DNA of 64,000 nucleotides from Bradyrhizobium sp. CIAT3101 (GCF_029714945.1 NZ_CP121634.1:8081001-8145000); one strand, 5' to 3'. Shown: positions 1 to 8,975, counted from the first letter of the stretch. The notes: a model not told the origin generated them from the letters alone. Made by a program: numbers and translations.

Positions 1-33
1 GATCTGGCCTGAGGCAATCCGGAGAACAGCAGC

Positions 34-1401
34 ATGAATCGGCAGATGGTCCTGGTCGGCTTCCTTCAGGCGCAGAATTGCACGAACCTGCCGAGCTCGT
101 GGCGGCATCCGGAGTCGCGCAGCGATTCGATGTCGGCGGACTATTACCAGGAGATCGCGCGGATCCTCGAAGCCGGCAAATTCCACATGGCATTCTTCGA
201 CGATCGCCTGGCGATGCCGGACCGCTACGGCAACGACCACGCCCACACCGTCGAATACGGCATCCGCTGCGTGAAGATGGATCCGCTGATCGTGCTGACG
301 ACGATGGGCATGGTCACCGACAAGCTCGGGCTGGGCGCGACCTGCTCGACCACCTATTACGAGCCCTTCGACGTCGCGCGTCGCTTTGCCACGCTCGACC
401 TGATGTCGGGCGGCCGCGCCGGCTGGAACGTCGTGACCTCGCTGAACGACGGCGAAGCGCTGAACATGGGGCGCGACTCCCATCCCGAACATGACTCGCG
501 CTACGACAAGGCCGACGAATTCATGGAGGTCGTGCTCGGCCATTGGGACACCTGGGAAGACGGTGCGCTCATCATGGACAAGACGAGCGGCCGCTTCGCC
601 GATCCGACGAAAGTGAAGCGGCTCGATCACAAGGGAGCGGCCTTCAAGTCGCGCGGGCCGTTCACCGTCCCGCGCTCGGACCAGGGCCACCCGGTGATCA
701 TCCAGGCCGGCGCATCCGGCCGCGGCCAGCGCTTTGCGGGGCGTTGGGGCGAGGTGATTTTTACGGCCGCACGCAATCTCCAGGGCGCCAAGGACGGCTA
801 CGCCGCCGTGCGCAACGAGGCCGCCAAAGCCGGCCGGGATCCGGAGCAGATGTTCCTCTGCAATCTGACGACGCCGGTCTGCGCCGCGACCAAGGCTGAG
901 GCCGAAGACAAGATGGCGCTGATCAACAAGCTGCCGCTGGAGATCGACGCGCTGTCGCTGCTCGCCGAAGCGCTCAATTACGACTTCGCCTCCAAGGACC
1001 TCGACGCGCCGCTGACGACCGACGAGCTGAAGAGCATGCAGGGCATTCTGGGCATCCGCGACGGCGTGTTGAAGACATCAGGCAAGAGCAATCCGAGCGC
1101 GCGCGACTTCGTCACCTTCTCCGGCCGCGGCCAGGTGCATGACGCCATGGTCGGCGGCCCCAAGGAAATCGCGGACAAGCTGGAAGAAATGTTCGTCGAG
1201 CGCGGCTGCGACGGCTTTGTCATCGCCGCGACCTATGTGCCCGGCTCCTACGCGGACTTCGTGCAGCACATCGTGCCGGAATTGCAGCGGCGCGGCCTGT
1301 TCCAGAAGGACTATCGCGGCAAGACGTTGCGGGAAAATCTCGGGCTGAAGCGGCCGGCCGCCGGCGCCTGGAAAGTCCAGCCGCGCGACGCCGCGGAATA
1401 A
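34..1401 (+). CDS. NtaA/SnaA/DszA-type FMN-dependent monooxygenase
   Basis: Predicted cytoplasmic luciferase-like (LLM class) monooxygenase that would use reduced FMN from a separate reductase. At 455 aa it matches the NtaA/SnaA/DszA branch, and it carries branch-typical blocks: an N-terminal strand with FLQAQNCTNLPSSWRHPES, AFFDDRLAMPDRYG near residue 50, GGRAGWNVVTSLNDGEA near 130, and VIIQAGASGRGQRFA near 225. Gene 2 (a fumarylacetoacetase-family hydrolase) follows after 15 bp, so the pair is probably co-transcribed and could carry out an oxygenation followed by C-C or ester hydrolysis. Start ATG 34 has GGAG about 10 bases upstream; ATG 46 is an alternative. The substrate cannot be read from sequence; family members act on chelators, sulfones and other xenobiotics. 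The upstream part of any operon lies outside the window. Confidence 0.9.
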   Translation: MNRQMVLVGFLQAQNCTNLPSSWRHPESRSDSMSADYYQEIARILEAGKFHMAFFDDRLAMPDRYGNDHAHTVEYGIRCVKMDPLIVLTTMGMVTDKLGLGATCSTTYYEPFDVARRFATLDLMSGGRAGWNVVTSLNDGEALNMGRDSHPEHDSRYDKADEFMEVVLGHWDTWEDGALIMDKTSGRFADPTKVKRLDHKGAAFKSRGPFTVPRSDQGHPVIIQAGASGRGQRFAGRWGEVIFTAARNLQGAKDGYAAVRNEAAKAGRDPEQMFLCNLTTPVCAATKAEAEDKMALINKLPLEIDALSLLAEALNYDFASKDLDAPLTTDELKSMQGILGIRDGVLKTSGKSNPSARDFVTFSGRGQVHDAMVGGPKEIADKLEEMFVERGCDGFVIAATYVPGSYADFVQHIVPELQRRGLFQKDYRGKTLRENLGLKRPAAGAWKVQPRDAAE

Positions 1402-1416
1402 CAACGAGGACACGAC

Positions 1417-2202
1417 ATGCGCTGGCTGAAATTCACCACCTCCGGCAAAACCTCCTGGGGCCTGGTTGAGGGCGACCAGGTGATCGCGATCGACGGCGAT
1501 CCGTTCGGTGAATGGCAACGCACGTCGCGCAAGCATCCGCTTTCGCACGTGAAGATCGAGCTGCCGCTGATCCCGCGCACCTTCTATTGCGTCGGCCTGA
1601 ACTACCTGAAGCATCTCAAGGAAGCCGCCGACAAGGCCGGCACGGTACCGGCCGTCCCTGAACGGCCCGAAATCGGCTACCGCGCGCAGAACGCGCTGAT
1701 CGCGCATGACGAGGACGTCGTGATCCCGCCCTTCGCGACGGAGAAGATCCATTACGAGGGCGAGCTCGCGGTCGTCATCGGCAAGAAGGTGAAGCATTTG
1801 ACGGCCGAGAACGCGATGGACTGCGTGTTCGGCTACACCATCGGCAACGACGTCAGCGAACGCTCCTGGCAGAAGGCCGACCGCAGCCTGTGGCGCTCGA
1901 AGAACGCCGACACGTTCAAGCCGATGGGCCCGTGGATCGAGACCGAGGCCGATCTTGCGACGATGGAAACGATCGTTCGCGTCAACGGCCAAGAGACCAA
2001 CCGCTTCCAGACCAACGACATGATCTTTGGCGTCGTGGCGTTCCTGGTCGAGCTGACGAAGTATTTTACGCTATGGCCGGGTGACGTGATCTGGATGGGC
2101 ACGGATGGCGCTTCGCCTGACATCAAGCACGATGACGTCGTGGAGATCGACATCACGGGTGTCGGCACCTTGCGGAACAGGTTTGTGCGGGAGGGGCGGT
2201 GA
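1417..2202 (+). CDS. Fumarylacetoacetate hydrolase family protein
   Basis: 261-aa member of the FAH superfamily, whose enzymes hydrolyse or decarboxylate diketo acids late in aromatic catabolism using a divalent metal. The metal-binding ExE block is visible as HYEGELAVVIGKK (about residues 111-123), followed by GYTIGNDVSERSWQ near 145 and the C-terminal GDVIWMGTDGASP block. A short N-terminal domain (1-60) precedes the catalytic fold, as in the 5-carboxymethyl-2-hydroxymuconate isomerase/acylpyruvase group. A GAGGA ribosome site lies 6 bases before ATG. It sits 15 bp behind the flavin monooxygenase, so it probably processes that enzyme's ring-opened or oxidised product. Exact substrate unknown. 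Confidence 0.9.
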   Translation: MRWLKFTTSGKTSWGLVEGDQVIAIDGDPFGEWQRTSRKHPLSHVKIELPLIPRTFYCVGLNYLKHLKEAADKAGTVPAVPERPEIGYRAQNALIAHDEDVVIPPFATEKIHYEGELAVVIGKKVKHLTAENAMDCVFGYTIGNDVSERSWQKADRSLWRSKNADTFKPMGPWIETEADLATMETIVRVNGQETNRFQTNDMIFGVVAFLVELTKYFTLWPGDVIWMGTDGASPDIKHDDVVEIDITGVGTLRNRFVREGR

Positions 2203-2203
2203 T

Positions 2204-2306
2204 TCCTCATCCTGAGGAGCGCGTCTTCGCGCGTCTCGAAGGATGAAGGCCCGACTGTGGCCTCGCCCTTCGAGACGGCCGCTACGCGGCCTCCTCAGGG
2301 TGAGGA
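2204..2306. repeat. Palindromic intergenic repeat, family D (copy 1)
   Basis: Imperfect long inverted repeat filling the gap between the FAH-family gene and the Lrp gene. The outer arms carry CCTCATCCTGAGGAG and CTCCTCAGGGTGAGG; inner arms carry CTCGAAGGATGAAGGC and GCCTCGCCCTTCGAGAC. Small GC hairpins sit inside each arm. A second copy with the arm order swapped is at 53275-53410. It may also end transcription of the two converging genes. Confidence 0.85.
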
Positions 2307-2332
2307 GATAAATTTGCAAACGCCGCACAAAA

Positions 2333-2788
2333 TCAAAACGGCAGCGCCACGCTCGTCTTGATCTCCTTCAGCACCACGTTGCTGCGGACGTAGCGGATGC
2401 CGGGGATGCGGAACATGAACTCGTCGAGGAAGCGGTTATAGGCCGCCATGTCCTGCACGACGACGCGCAGATGGTAATCGGCGTCGCCGGTCGTCGCAAA
2501 ACACTCCAGTACCTCGCGACGCGTGGTGACGCGGGAGACGAACTCGTCGACGAATTTGGCGTCGTGCCGCTCCAGCGAGACGTGGAGGATGGCGGACATC
2601 GCGAACCCCGCCTGCTCGCGCGCGACCAGCGCCGCATAACCGCGAATGACGCCGCTGTCCTCGAGCGCGCGCACCCGGCGCCAGCAGGCCGAGGTCGACA
2701 TACCGACCTCGTCGGCGAGCTGCTGGTTGGTGGCGCGGCCGTCCTTCTGGAGATGGGCGAGAATCCGCGTGTCCTGGTCTTCAATCAT
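2333..2788 (-). CDS. Lrp/AsnC family transcriptional regulator
   Basis: 151-aa feast/famine regulator. Residues about 4-60 form the N-terminal winged helix-turn-helix (TNQQLADEVGMSTSACWRRV, then ALEDSGVIRGY); residues about 68-145 form the RAM/ligand-binding domain (ATTGDADYHLRVVV). It is divergent from the indolepyruvate oxidoreductase gene with a 153-bp AT-richer gap that contains two 14-bp repeats 30 bp apart, as expected of an Lrp-type dimer or octamer site. The likely role is autoregulation and amino-acid- or keto-acid-responsive control of the neighbour. Ligand not predictable. Confidence 0.93.
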   Translation of the reverse strand: MIEDQDTRILAHLQKDGRATNQQLADEVGMSTSACWRRVRALEDSGVIRGYAALVAREQAGFAMSAILHVSLERHDAKFVDEFVSRVTTRREVLECFATTGDADYHLRVVVQDMAAYNRFLDEFMFRIPGIRYVRSNVVLKEIKTSVALPF

Positions 2789-2808
2789 CGAGAACCCTCA
2801 AATCGATT

Positions 2809-2852
2809 AATTCTACCAAATTCCAGCCAATCACGCAAAATTATACCGAATT
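2809..2852. promoter_or_regulatory. Paired Lrp-type boxes
   Basis: Two copies of AATTnTACCrAATT: AATTCTACCAAATT at 2809-2822 and AATTATACCGAATT at 2839-2852. They are in direct orientation and their starts are 30 bp apart, about three helical turns. They lie between the divergent Lrp gene and the oxidoreductase gene. That the adjacent Lrp protein binds them is inferred from position and spacing. Confidence 0.6.
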
Positions 2853-2870
2853 AGCACCACCAACGGGAAA

Positions 2871-2915
2871 AATAGGTAGGACCTACCAGCCCGCCGGGCC
2901 TACCCTTTACCTATT
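2871..2915. promoter_or_regulatory. Nested palindromes upstream of the indolepyruvate oxidoreductase gene
   Basis: A perfect palindrome GGTAGGACCTACC (2875-2887) lies inside a larger inverted repeat AATAGGTA (2871-2878) / TACCTATT (2908-2915). The block ends 26 bp before the ATG at 2942. It could be a second operator or a leader hairpin; no regulator is assigned. Confidence 0.4.
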
Positions 2916-2941
2916 CGGCAGAATGCCGCGCGAGGTCCGCC

Positions 2942-5900
2942 ATGGACGCCATTCCGTCACTCGACGCCTACGAACTCTCCGACCGCTACGACCGCGAGGA
3001 CGGCCGCGTCTTCCTCACGGGCACGCAAGCCATCGTGCGCATTGCGCTCGACCAGGTCAGGCGCGATCGCGCCGCGGGGCTCAACACCGCCGGATTCATC
3101 TCCGGCTATCGCGGCTCCCCGCTCGGCGGCATCGATCTCGAACTTTGGCGCATCCAGCAGCGATTGAAGCAGGACCGCATCGAATTCCTCCCCGCCGTGA
3201 ATGAGGACCTCGCGGCGACCGCGGTGCTCGGCTCGCAGCAGGTCGAGACCCAAACCGACCGCAAGGTCGATGGCGTGTTCGGGCTCTGGTACGGCAAGGG
3301 TCCCGGCGTCGATCGCTCCGGCGATGCGCTCAAGCACGGCAATGCCTACGGCTCGTCCCCGCATGGCGGCGTGCTGGTGGTCGCCGGCGACGACCATGGC
3401 TGCGTGTCGTCCTCGATGCCGCACCAGTCCGACGTCGCCTTCATGAGCTGGTTCATGCCGACGCTGCATCCCGCCAGCGTCAGCGAATACCTCGAGTTCG
3501 GCGAATATGGCTACGCGCTGAGCCGCTTCTCCGGCATGTGGGTCGGCTTCAAGGCGATCTCGGAGATCGTCGAGTCGGGCGCATCCGTCGCGCTGCGCCG
3601 ACCGCGCATTTTCCGCACGCCCGACTTCACCCCGCCGCCGGGCGGACTGCACTATCGCTGGCCCGATCTGCCGGGCCCGCAGATCGAGGAGCGGCTGGAG
3701 GCCAAGAAGCACGCGGTCTACGCCTTCGCCAAAGCCAATCCGATCGATCGCCACATCTACGACATTCCCAACGCCACCTACGGCATCGTCACCACGGGCA
3801 AGGCGCATCTCGATCTAATGGAAGCACTGCGGCTGATGGGCCTCGACGAGGCCGCTTGCCGCAGCATCGGCATCGACATCTACAAGGTCGGGATGGTCTG
3901 GCCGCTGGCGCTGCATGACGCCATGGATTTCGTGAAGGGCAAGCGCGAGATCCTCGTGGTCGAGGAGAAGCGCGGCATCATCGAGAGCCAGTTCAAGGAA
4001 TATTTCTACGACTATCCCGGCACGAAACCCGAGCGGATGGTCGGCAAGCACGACGAAACCGGCGCGCGGCTGATCTCCTGGATCGGCGAATTGTCGCCGC
4101 GCGCGCTGGCCTCCGTGCTCGCCCGCCGGCTCGATCCGATGTTTCCGGGCCTCAATCTTGCCGCGCGGGCGGCGGCGCTGTCGCCGGATGCCGAGCGTAC
4201 GATCAACGTCGCAGGCGCGACGCGTACGCCCTATTTCTGCTCCGGCTGCCCGCACAACACGTCAACCAAAGTGCCCGAGGGATCGAAGGCATTGGCGGGC
4301 ATCGGCTGCCATTTCATGGCGAGCTGGATGGACCGTGAGACTTCCTCGCTGATCCAGATGGGCGGCGAAGGCGTGAACTGGGCGGCGTCATCGCGATTTA
4401 CCGGCCACAAGCACATCTTCCAGAATCTCGGCGAAGGCACCTACTACCATTCCGGCTCGATGGCGATCCGGCAGGCGATCGCCGCCAAGGCCAACATCAC
4501 CTACAAGATCCTGTTCAACGATGCCGTCGCCATGACCGGCGGCCAGCCGGTCGATGGCCCCGTCAGCGTGCATGCCATTGCGCACAGCGTCCGCGCCGAG
4601 GGCGTGGACCGCATCGCGCTGGTATCGGACGATCCCGCGCAGTTCTCTCCCGTGGATCTGCCAATCGGCGTCACCATCCATCCGCGCGAGGAGATGGACG
4701 CCATACAGCGCGAGCTGCGCGACGTCGCTGGCGTCTCCGTCCTGATCTATCAGCAGACCTGTGCCACCGAGAAGCGGCGCCGGCGCAAGCGCGGACAGAT
4801 GGCCGATCCCAAGCGCTTTGCCTACATCAACGATCTCGTCTGCGAGGGCTGCGGCGACTGCTCGGTCGAATCCAATTGCCTCAGCGTCGAGCCGAAGGAG
4901 ACGCCATTCGGCCGCAAGCGACAGATCAATCTGTCGGCCTGCAACAAGGATTTTTCCTGCCTCAATGGATTTTGCCCGAGCTTCGTCACCGTCGAAGGCG
5001 CGACGCGCCGGAAGAAGAGCGCAAGCCAGATCGATGCGATCGGTCGCGCGGCCACGCTTCCCCTGCCCGCCCCCGTCACGCTCGATCACCCCTACGATCT
5101 GCTCGTGACCGGCGTCGGCGGCACCGGCGTGATCACCGTCGGCGCGCTGATCGGCATGGCCGCGCATCTCGAACGCCGCGGCGTCTCCGTGCTGGACTTT
5201 ACCGGCTTCGCGCAGAAGTTCGGGCCGGTGCTGAGCTACATCCGGCTCGCCGCGAGTCCCGAGGCGCTGCACCAGGTCCGCATCGATCAGGGCGCGGCCG
5301 ATGCGCTGATCGGCTGCGACCTCGTCGTCAGTTCCTCGCCGAAGGCATCCGGCACCTATCGTCGCGGCACGCGCGCTGCAATCAATACCGCGGAAATGCC
5401 GACCGGCGACGTCGTCCGCTTCCGCGACGCCGATCTCGCGTCCCCCGCCCGCCTGCGCGCGATCCGGCAGGTCGTCGGCAGCGGCCATCTCGACTGCATC
5501 AACGCCAATGCCCTGGCCGAGCGGCTGCTGGGCGACGCCGTCTATGCCAACATCATCATGCTTGGCTTTGCCTGGCAGCGCGGACTGGTGCCGGTTTCGT
5601 TATCGGCGCTGCTGCGCGCGATCGAGCTCAATGGCGTCGCGGTCGAACGCAACAAGCAGGCTTTTGCCTGGGGCCGGATCGCCGCAGCCGATCCGGACTT
5701 TTTGCCGAAGGCGAACGAGCGGCCCGAGGCCGAGACGCTCGACCAGCTCATCGCCAGGCGCGCCGATTTCCTCACGGCCTACCAGAACGAAGCCTACGCA
5801 GGGCGCTATCGGACGCTCGTGGCAAAAGTCCGCAGTGCCGAGGCTCCGCTCAACAGCGAAGCACTGACCGAGGCCGTCGCCCGCGCCTTGTTCAAGCTGA

Positions 5901-6391
5901 TGGCCTACAAGGACGAATACGAGGTCGCGCGCCTGCACATGCAAAGCGGCTTCCTTGACGAGCTGAAGCGCGAATTCGAGGACGGCTTCAGCGTCAGATA
6001 TCACATGGCTCCGCCCTTCCTGCCGTCCGACCGCGACGCGCGCGGCCGCCCGCGCAAACGCGCCTTCGGCCAGTGGATCCAAAAGCCGCTCGCCATGCTG
6101 GCGCGGCTGAAGGGATTGCGCGGGACGCCGTTCGATCCGTTCGGATACACCGCCGAACGGCGGACCGAGCGGGATCTGATCGGCTGGTACGAGGACGTCG
6201 TCGCGCAGCTTCTGAACCGGCTCGCAACGGCGGATCTGCCCGATCTCGTCGCCATCGCGAAAACGCCGATGGAGATCCGCGGCTACGGCCCCGTGAAGGA
6301 CATCGCGATCGCCAAGGTGAAGCCCGAGGTCGAGCGGCTGCTCGCCGCTCTGGTCAAATCTTCATCGGCAAAGATGCGTGCCACCGGTTGA
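2942..6391 (+). CDS. Fused indolepyruvate:ferredoxin oxidoreductase (IorAB-type)
   Basis: 1149-aa single-chain 2-oxoacid:ferredoxin oxidoreductase that would decarboxylate aryl pyruvates (for example indolepyruvate) to the acyl-CoA, passing electrons to ferredoxin. The N-terminal half is the IorA-like pyrimidine/ThDP region; GIGCHFMASW near 455 begins the ThDP-binding part. A cysteine cluster CEGCGDCSVESNC begins at residue 634, and CNKDFSCLNGFCPSF follows, consistent with Fe-S ligands. From about residue 720 the IorB-like gamma domain starts with LLVTGVGGTGVITVGALIG. Length agrees with the fused enzymes of Proteobacteria. It is divergent from an Lrp regulator and followed by an amidase, suggesting amino-acid or aromatic catabolism. 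True substrate not certain. Confidence 0.92.
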   Translation: MDAIPSLDAYELSDRYDREDGRVFLTGTQAIVRIALDQVRRDRAAGLNTAGFISGYRGSPLGGIDLELWRIQQRLKQDRIEFLPAVNEDLAATAVLGSQQVETQTDRKVDGVFGLWYGKGPGVDRSGDALKHGNAYGSSPHGGVLVVAGDDHGCVSSSMPHQSDVAFMSWFMPTLHPASVSEYLEFGEYGYALSRFSGMWVGFKAISEIVESGASVALRRPRIFRTPDFTPPPGGLHYRWPDLPGPQIEERLEAKKHAVYAFAKANPIDRHIYDIPNATYGIVTTGKAHLDLMEALRLMGLDEAACRSIGIDIYKVGMVWPLALHDAMDFVKGKREILVVEEKRGIIESQFKEYFYDYPGTKPERMVGKHDETGARLISWIGELSPRALASVLARRLDPMFPGLNLAARAAALSPDAERTINVAGATRTPYFCSGCPHNTSTKVPEGSKALAGIGCHFMASWMDRETSSLIQMGGEGVNWAASSRFTGHKHIFQNLGEGTYYHSGSMAIRQAIAAKANITYKILFNDAVAMTGGQPVDGPVSVHAIAHSVRAEGVDRIALVSDDPAQFSPVDLPIGVTIHPREEMDAIQRELRDVAGVSVLIYQQTCATEKRRRRKRGQMADPKRFAYINDLVCEGCGDCSVESNCLSVEPKETPFGRKRQINLSACNKDFSCLNGFCPSFVTVEGATRRKKSASQIDAIGRAATLPLPAPVTLDHPYDLLVTGVGGTGVITVGALIGMAAHLERRGVSVLDFTGFAQKFGPVLSYIRLAASPEALHQVRIDQGAADALIGCDLVVSSSPKASGTYRRGTRAAINTAEMPTGDVVRFRDADLASPARLRAIRQVVGSGHLDCINANALAERLLGDAVYANIIMLGFAWQRGLVPVSLSALLRAIELNGVAVERNKQAFAWGRIAAADPDFLPKANERPEAETLDQLIARRADFLTAYQNEAYAGRYRTLVAKVRSAEAPLNSEALTEAVARALFKLMAYKDEYEVARLHMQSGFLDELKREFEDGFSVRYHMAPPFLPSDRDARGRPRKRAFGQWIQKPLAMLARLKGLRGTPFDPFGYTAERRTERDLIGWYEDVVAQLLNRLATADLPDLVAIAKTPMEIRGYGPVKDIAIAKVKPEVERLLAALVKSSSAKMRATG

Positions 6392-6399
6392 CGTGACGC

Positions 6400-6424
6400 A
6401 ACCGAGGCTTCAGCCTCCCGGGTT
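6400..6424 (+). terminator. Weak hairpin after the oxidoreductase gene
   Basis: GAGGC (6404-6408) pairs with GCCTC (6413-6417) around a TTCA loop. Outer AACC and GGTT can extend the stem across mismatches. It starts 9 bp after the stop codon but has no T-run, so it may be only a weak terminator or an attenuator before the amidase. Confidence 0.3.
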
Positions 6425-6466
6425 GAAGAGGCTCCCTCATGGAGTCCTGCAATCAGGTGGCGCATC

Positions 6467-7891
6467 ATGGAATACGACCAGTTGACCCTGACCCAGGCTG
6501 CGGCCGAACTCGCCGCGGGGAAAATCACCAGCCACGCGCTCACCTCCGAGGCGCTAGCCCGTGCCAAGGCCAACGCCGATTTGAACGCCTTCGTCACTCT
6601 GGATGAGGAAGGTGCCCTCAAGGCCGCTGTCGCGTTCGACGCGCAGGGCGCGGGCGCCGGGAACAGACCGCCCGGCGGCGTCCCGATCGTGATCAAGGAC
6701 AACATCGAGGTGGCCGGACTGCCGTGCACCGCCGGAACGCCGGGGCTGAAGAGCTTCATTCCAGGCGCTGACGCGCCGGTCGTGGCGAAGTTGCGGGCCG
6801 CGGGCGCCGTCATCATCGGCAAGACCAACATGCACGAGCTGGCTTTCGGCATCTCCGGCTACAACACCGCGTTCAAGACCGGCGCCGAATACGGCATCCG
6901 CAACGCCTATGACCGCGCGCTGATCGCCGGTGGCTCGTCTTCCGGAACCGGCGCGGCAATCGGCGCGCGGATCGTCGCGGGTGGGCTTGGCACCGACACC
7001 GGCGGCTCCGTGCGCGTGCCGGGTGCACTGAACGGTTGCGCCTCGCTGCGGCCGACCGTCGGCCGCTATCCGCAAGCCGGCATCGCGCCGATCTCGCACA
7101 CCCGCGACACCGCAGGCCCGATGGCGGCCACCATGGCGGACGTTGCGCTGCTCGATCGCGTCATTGCCGGCGGCGATGCGGTTCAACCGGCCGATCTGAG
7201 CAAGGTCCGTCTCGGTCTCGTGAAGAGCATGCTGGCCAACCTCGATGCAGACACGCAAGCCGCCTTTCAGGCCGCCCTCGCCCGATTGAAGGCGCAAGGC
7301 GTGAGCGTGGTCGATATCGAGATGCCGGAGCTGGCCGAGCTCAACGGCCAGGCCGGATTTCCGGTCGCGCTGTACGAAGCCTATGACGACATGGTCGCCT
7401 ATCTCAAAAACACCGGCACGGGTGTGACGATCGAGGCCATGGTCGCGCAGATCGCAAGCCCCGACGTCAAGGGCACCTATGAGGGTCTGGTGTTGCCGCG
7501 CAAACTGCCGGCGCCCGATGGCAGCTTCGTCGATGCAAAGCCGCTTTATGATCATGCAATCAACGTCGCGAGGCCGGCGCTTCAGGCGCTCTATCAGCAG
7601 ACCTTTGCAAACAACGGGCTGGACGCCATCGTCTTTCCGACCACGCCGCAAGTTGCGATCGCGTCCAATCCGGAGTCCAGCAGTCTGGAGAATTTCGGAC
7701 TGTTCATCCAGAACACCGATCCCGGCAGCAATGCCGGCATTCCCGGCATCCAGATTCCGATCGCGTTGGGCGCCACGAGCAAGCTTCCGATCGGCCTTGA
7801 ACTCGATGGCCCGGCAGGCAGCGATGAACGCCTGCTTGCAATCGGCATCGCGCTAGACGGCGTGTTCGGGCGATTGCCGTCGCCGCGTTGA
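6467..7891 (+). CDS. Amidase (amidase-signature family)
   Basis: 474-aa amidase-signature hydrolase converting an amide to acid and ammonia, probably cytoplasmic. The Ser-cisSer-Lys machinery is visible: Lys in VIKDNIEV (about residue 78), the GGSSSGTGAAIGA stretch (about 153-165) with the cis-Ser, and nucleophile Ser in GTDTGGSVRVPG (about 180). It resembles indoleacetamide hydrolase/mandelamide-type amidases in length and layout. It follows the indolepyruvate oxidoreductase by 75 bp on the same strand. Together they could feed indole- or aryl-acetic acid from two directions, but this is inference and the substrate is open. Confidence 0.9.
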   Translation: MEYDQLTLTQAAAELAAGKITSHALTSEALARAKANADLNAFVTLDEEGALKAAVAFDAQGAGAGNRPPGGVPIVIKDNIEVAGLPCTAGTPGLKSFIPGADAPVVAKLRAAGAVIIGKTNMHELAFGISGYNTAFKTGAEYGIRNAYDRALIAGGSSSGTGAAIGARIVAGGLGTDTGGSVRVPGALNGCASLRPTVGRYPQAGIAPISHTRDTAGPMAATMADVALLDRVIAGGDAVQPADLSKVRLGLVKSMLANLDADTQAAFQAALARLKAQGVSVVDIEMPELAELNGQAGFPVALYEAYDDMVAYLKNTGTGVTIEAMVAQIASPDVKGTYEGLVLPRKLPAPDGSFVDAKPLYDHAINVARPALQALYQQTFANNGLDAIVFPTTPQVAIASNPESSSLENFGLFIQNTDPGSNAGIPGIQIPIALGATSKLPIGLELDGPAGSDERLLAIGIALDGVFGRLPSPR

Positions 7892-7897
7892 CGCACC

Positions 7898-7989
7898 CGT
7901 AGGGTGGGCAAAGCGCAGCGTGCCCACGATTTTCATCAATTGGAGAAGGACCGTGGGCACGGCGCAAGAGCGCCTTTGCCCACCCTACG
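7898..7989. repeat. Palindromic intergenic repeat, family A (copy 1)
   Basis: Long inverted repeat with outer arms CGTAGGGTGGGCAAAG and CTTTGCCCACCCTACG and inner arms CGTGCCCACG and CGTGGGCACG. It sits between the convergent amidase and LysR genes. A second copy is at 12465-12558 with the same outer arms. It may act as a bidirectional terminator. Confidence 0.88.
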
Positions 7990-8005
7990 GCACAGTGCCC
8001 GGGGC

Positions 8006-8914
8006 TCACGAATACGGATTGATCAGCTTCTGCTGCTCGGCGCTGTGATGCACGAGCATGTCGATGAAGGTCCTGACCTTTGCCGACAGATGATGCTTGT
8101 GCGGATAGACCGCATTCATCGACATCTCGACCGGCCGATATTCCGGCAACAGGCGCACCAGCCGGCCGGCGTCGAGATCGTCGCCGACCAGGAATCCGGC
8201 CGCGAGGCTGACGCCTGCCCCCTGCAACGCCGCTTCACGCAGGGCTTCGCCGCTGTTGGTGATCAGATTGCCTGATACGCGCACCGAGGCCGGCGTGCCC
8301 TTGCGATCGAAGAAGCGCCATTCATCGAAGGGGTAATTGATGTGGCGCACGCAATTATGTTCGGCAAGTTCCTCGAGCGTCTGCACGCGTCCATGCGCCT
8401 CGATATAGGAATGCGAGCAGCACAGCACGTGCCGCCAGGTCGCAAGGCTCCGCACGATCAGGCTGGAGTCGGGCGGCGCGATCATGCGCAATGCGAGATC
8501 AAAGCCTTCCTCGACCAGGTCGACATTGGTCTCGCCCATGCGCAGGTCGACCTTGACCTCCGGATAGGCCGCGAGGAACTCGACCATCACGGGCGCGACG
8601 AACGGCACCATGTGGGTGGCGGTGTGGATGCGCAGCGTGCCGCGCGGCGCCGATTGCAGCGCGCCGGCGATGTCGTCGGCCTGCTCGAGATCGGCGAGGA
8701 TCTGGGTCGAGCGGTCGTAGTAGGCCTTGCCGATTTCGGTGAGGCTCACTTTCCGCGTGGTGCGGTTGAGCAGCCGCACGCCGAGCCGGTCTTCCAGCGC
8801 CTGGACGTGGTTGCTCACCATGGTGGTCGACATGTTGAGGCGACGGGCGGCGGCGGAGAAACCGCCGTTTTCGACCACGCGGACGAAGGCGGTCAGGCTG
8901 GTGAAGCGGTCCAT
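8006..8914 (-). CDS. LysR family transcriptional regulator
   Basis: 302-aa LTTR of normal length. Residues 1-60 carry the winged helix-turn-helix (GGFSAAARRLNMSTTMVSNH, ALEDRLGVRLLNRTTRKVSLTEIG); residues about 90-295 form the periplasmic-binding-like effector domain. It belongs to the subgroup often found divergent from oxidoreductases or efflux genes. It is divergent from the HlyD-like efflux gene with a 141-bp gap containing ATTATCC/GGATAAT, a T-N11-A type inverted repeat. The same box array recurs before the downstream MFS gene, so this protein probably controls both. Effector unknown. Confidence 0.93.
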   Translation of the reverse strand: MDRFTSLTAFVRVVENGGFSAAARRLNMSTTMVSNHVQALEDRLGVRLLNRTTRKVSLTEIGKAYYDRSTQILADLEQADDIAGALQSAPRGTLRIHTATHMVPFVAPVMVEFLAAYPEVKVDLRMGETNVDLVEEGFDLALRMIAPPDSSLIVRSLATWRHVLCCSHSYIEAHGRVQTLEELAEHNCVRHINYPFDEWRFFDRKGTPASVRVSGNLITNSGEALREAALQGAGVSLAAGFLVGDDLDAGRLVRLLPEYRPVEMSMNAVYPHKHHLSAKVRTFIDMLVHHSAEQQKLINPYS

Positions 8915-8927
8915 GCTTTGAGGCTCC

Positions 8928-8975
8928 GATTATCCGCCATGGCTGGATAATGCTTCCATCAATTCCGGGATTATC
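8928..8975. promoter_or_regulatory. LysR-type operator array, copy 1
   Basis: GATTATC at 8928-8934, GGATAAT at 8945-8951, CTTCC at 8953-8957, TTCCG at 8963-8967 and a second GATTATC at 8969-8975. The first two form an ATTATCC-N9-GGATAAT inverted repeat. The order and spacing are the same as in the block at 10230-10277. The array lies between the divergent regulator and efflux genes. Confidence 0.72.

Noticed and set aside
4388..5488. 366-codon minus-strand frame inside the indolepyruvate oxidoreductase gene
   Set aside because: Opposite-strand shadow caused by high GC3; no family features and it overlaps a strongly supported gene.
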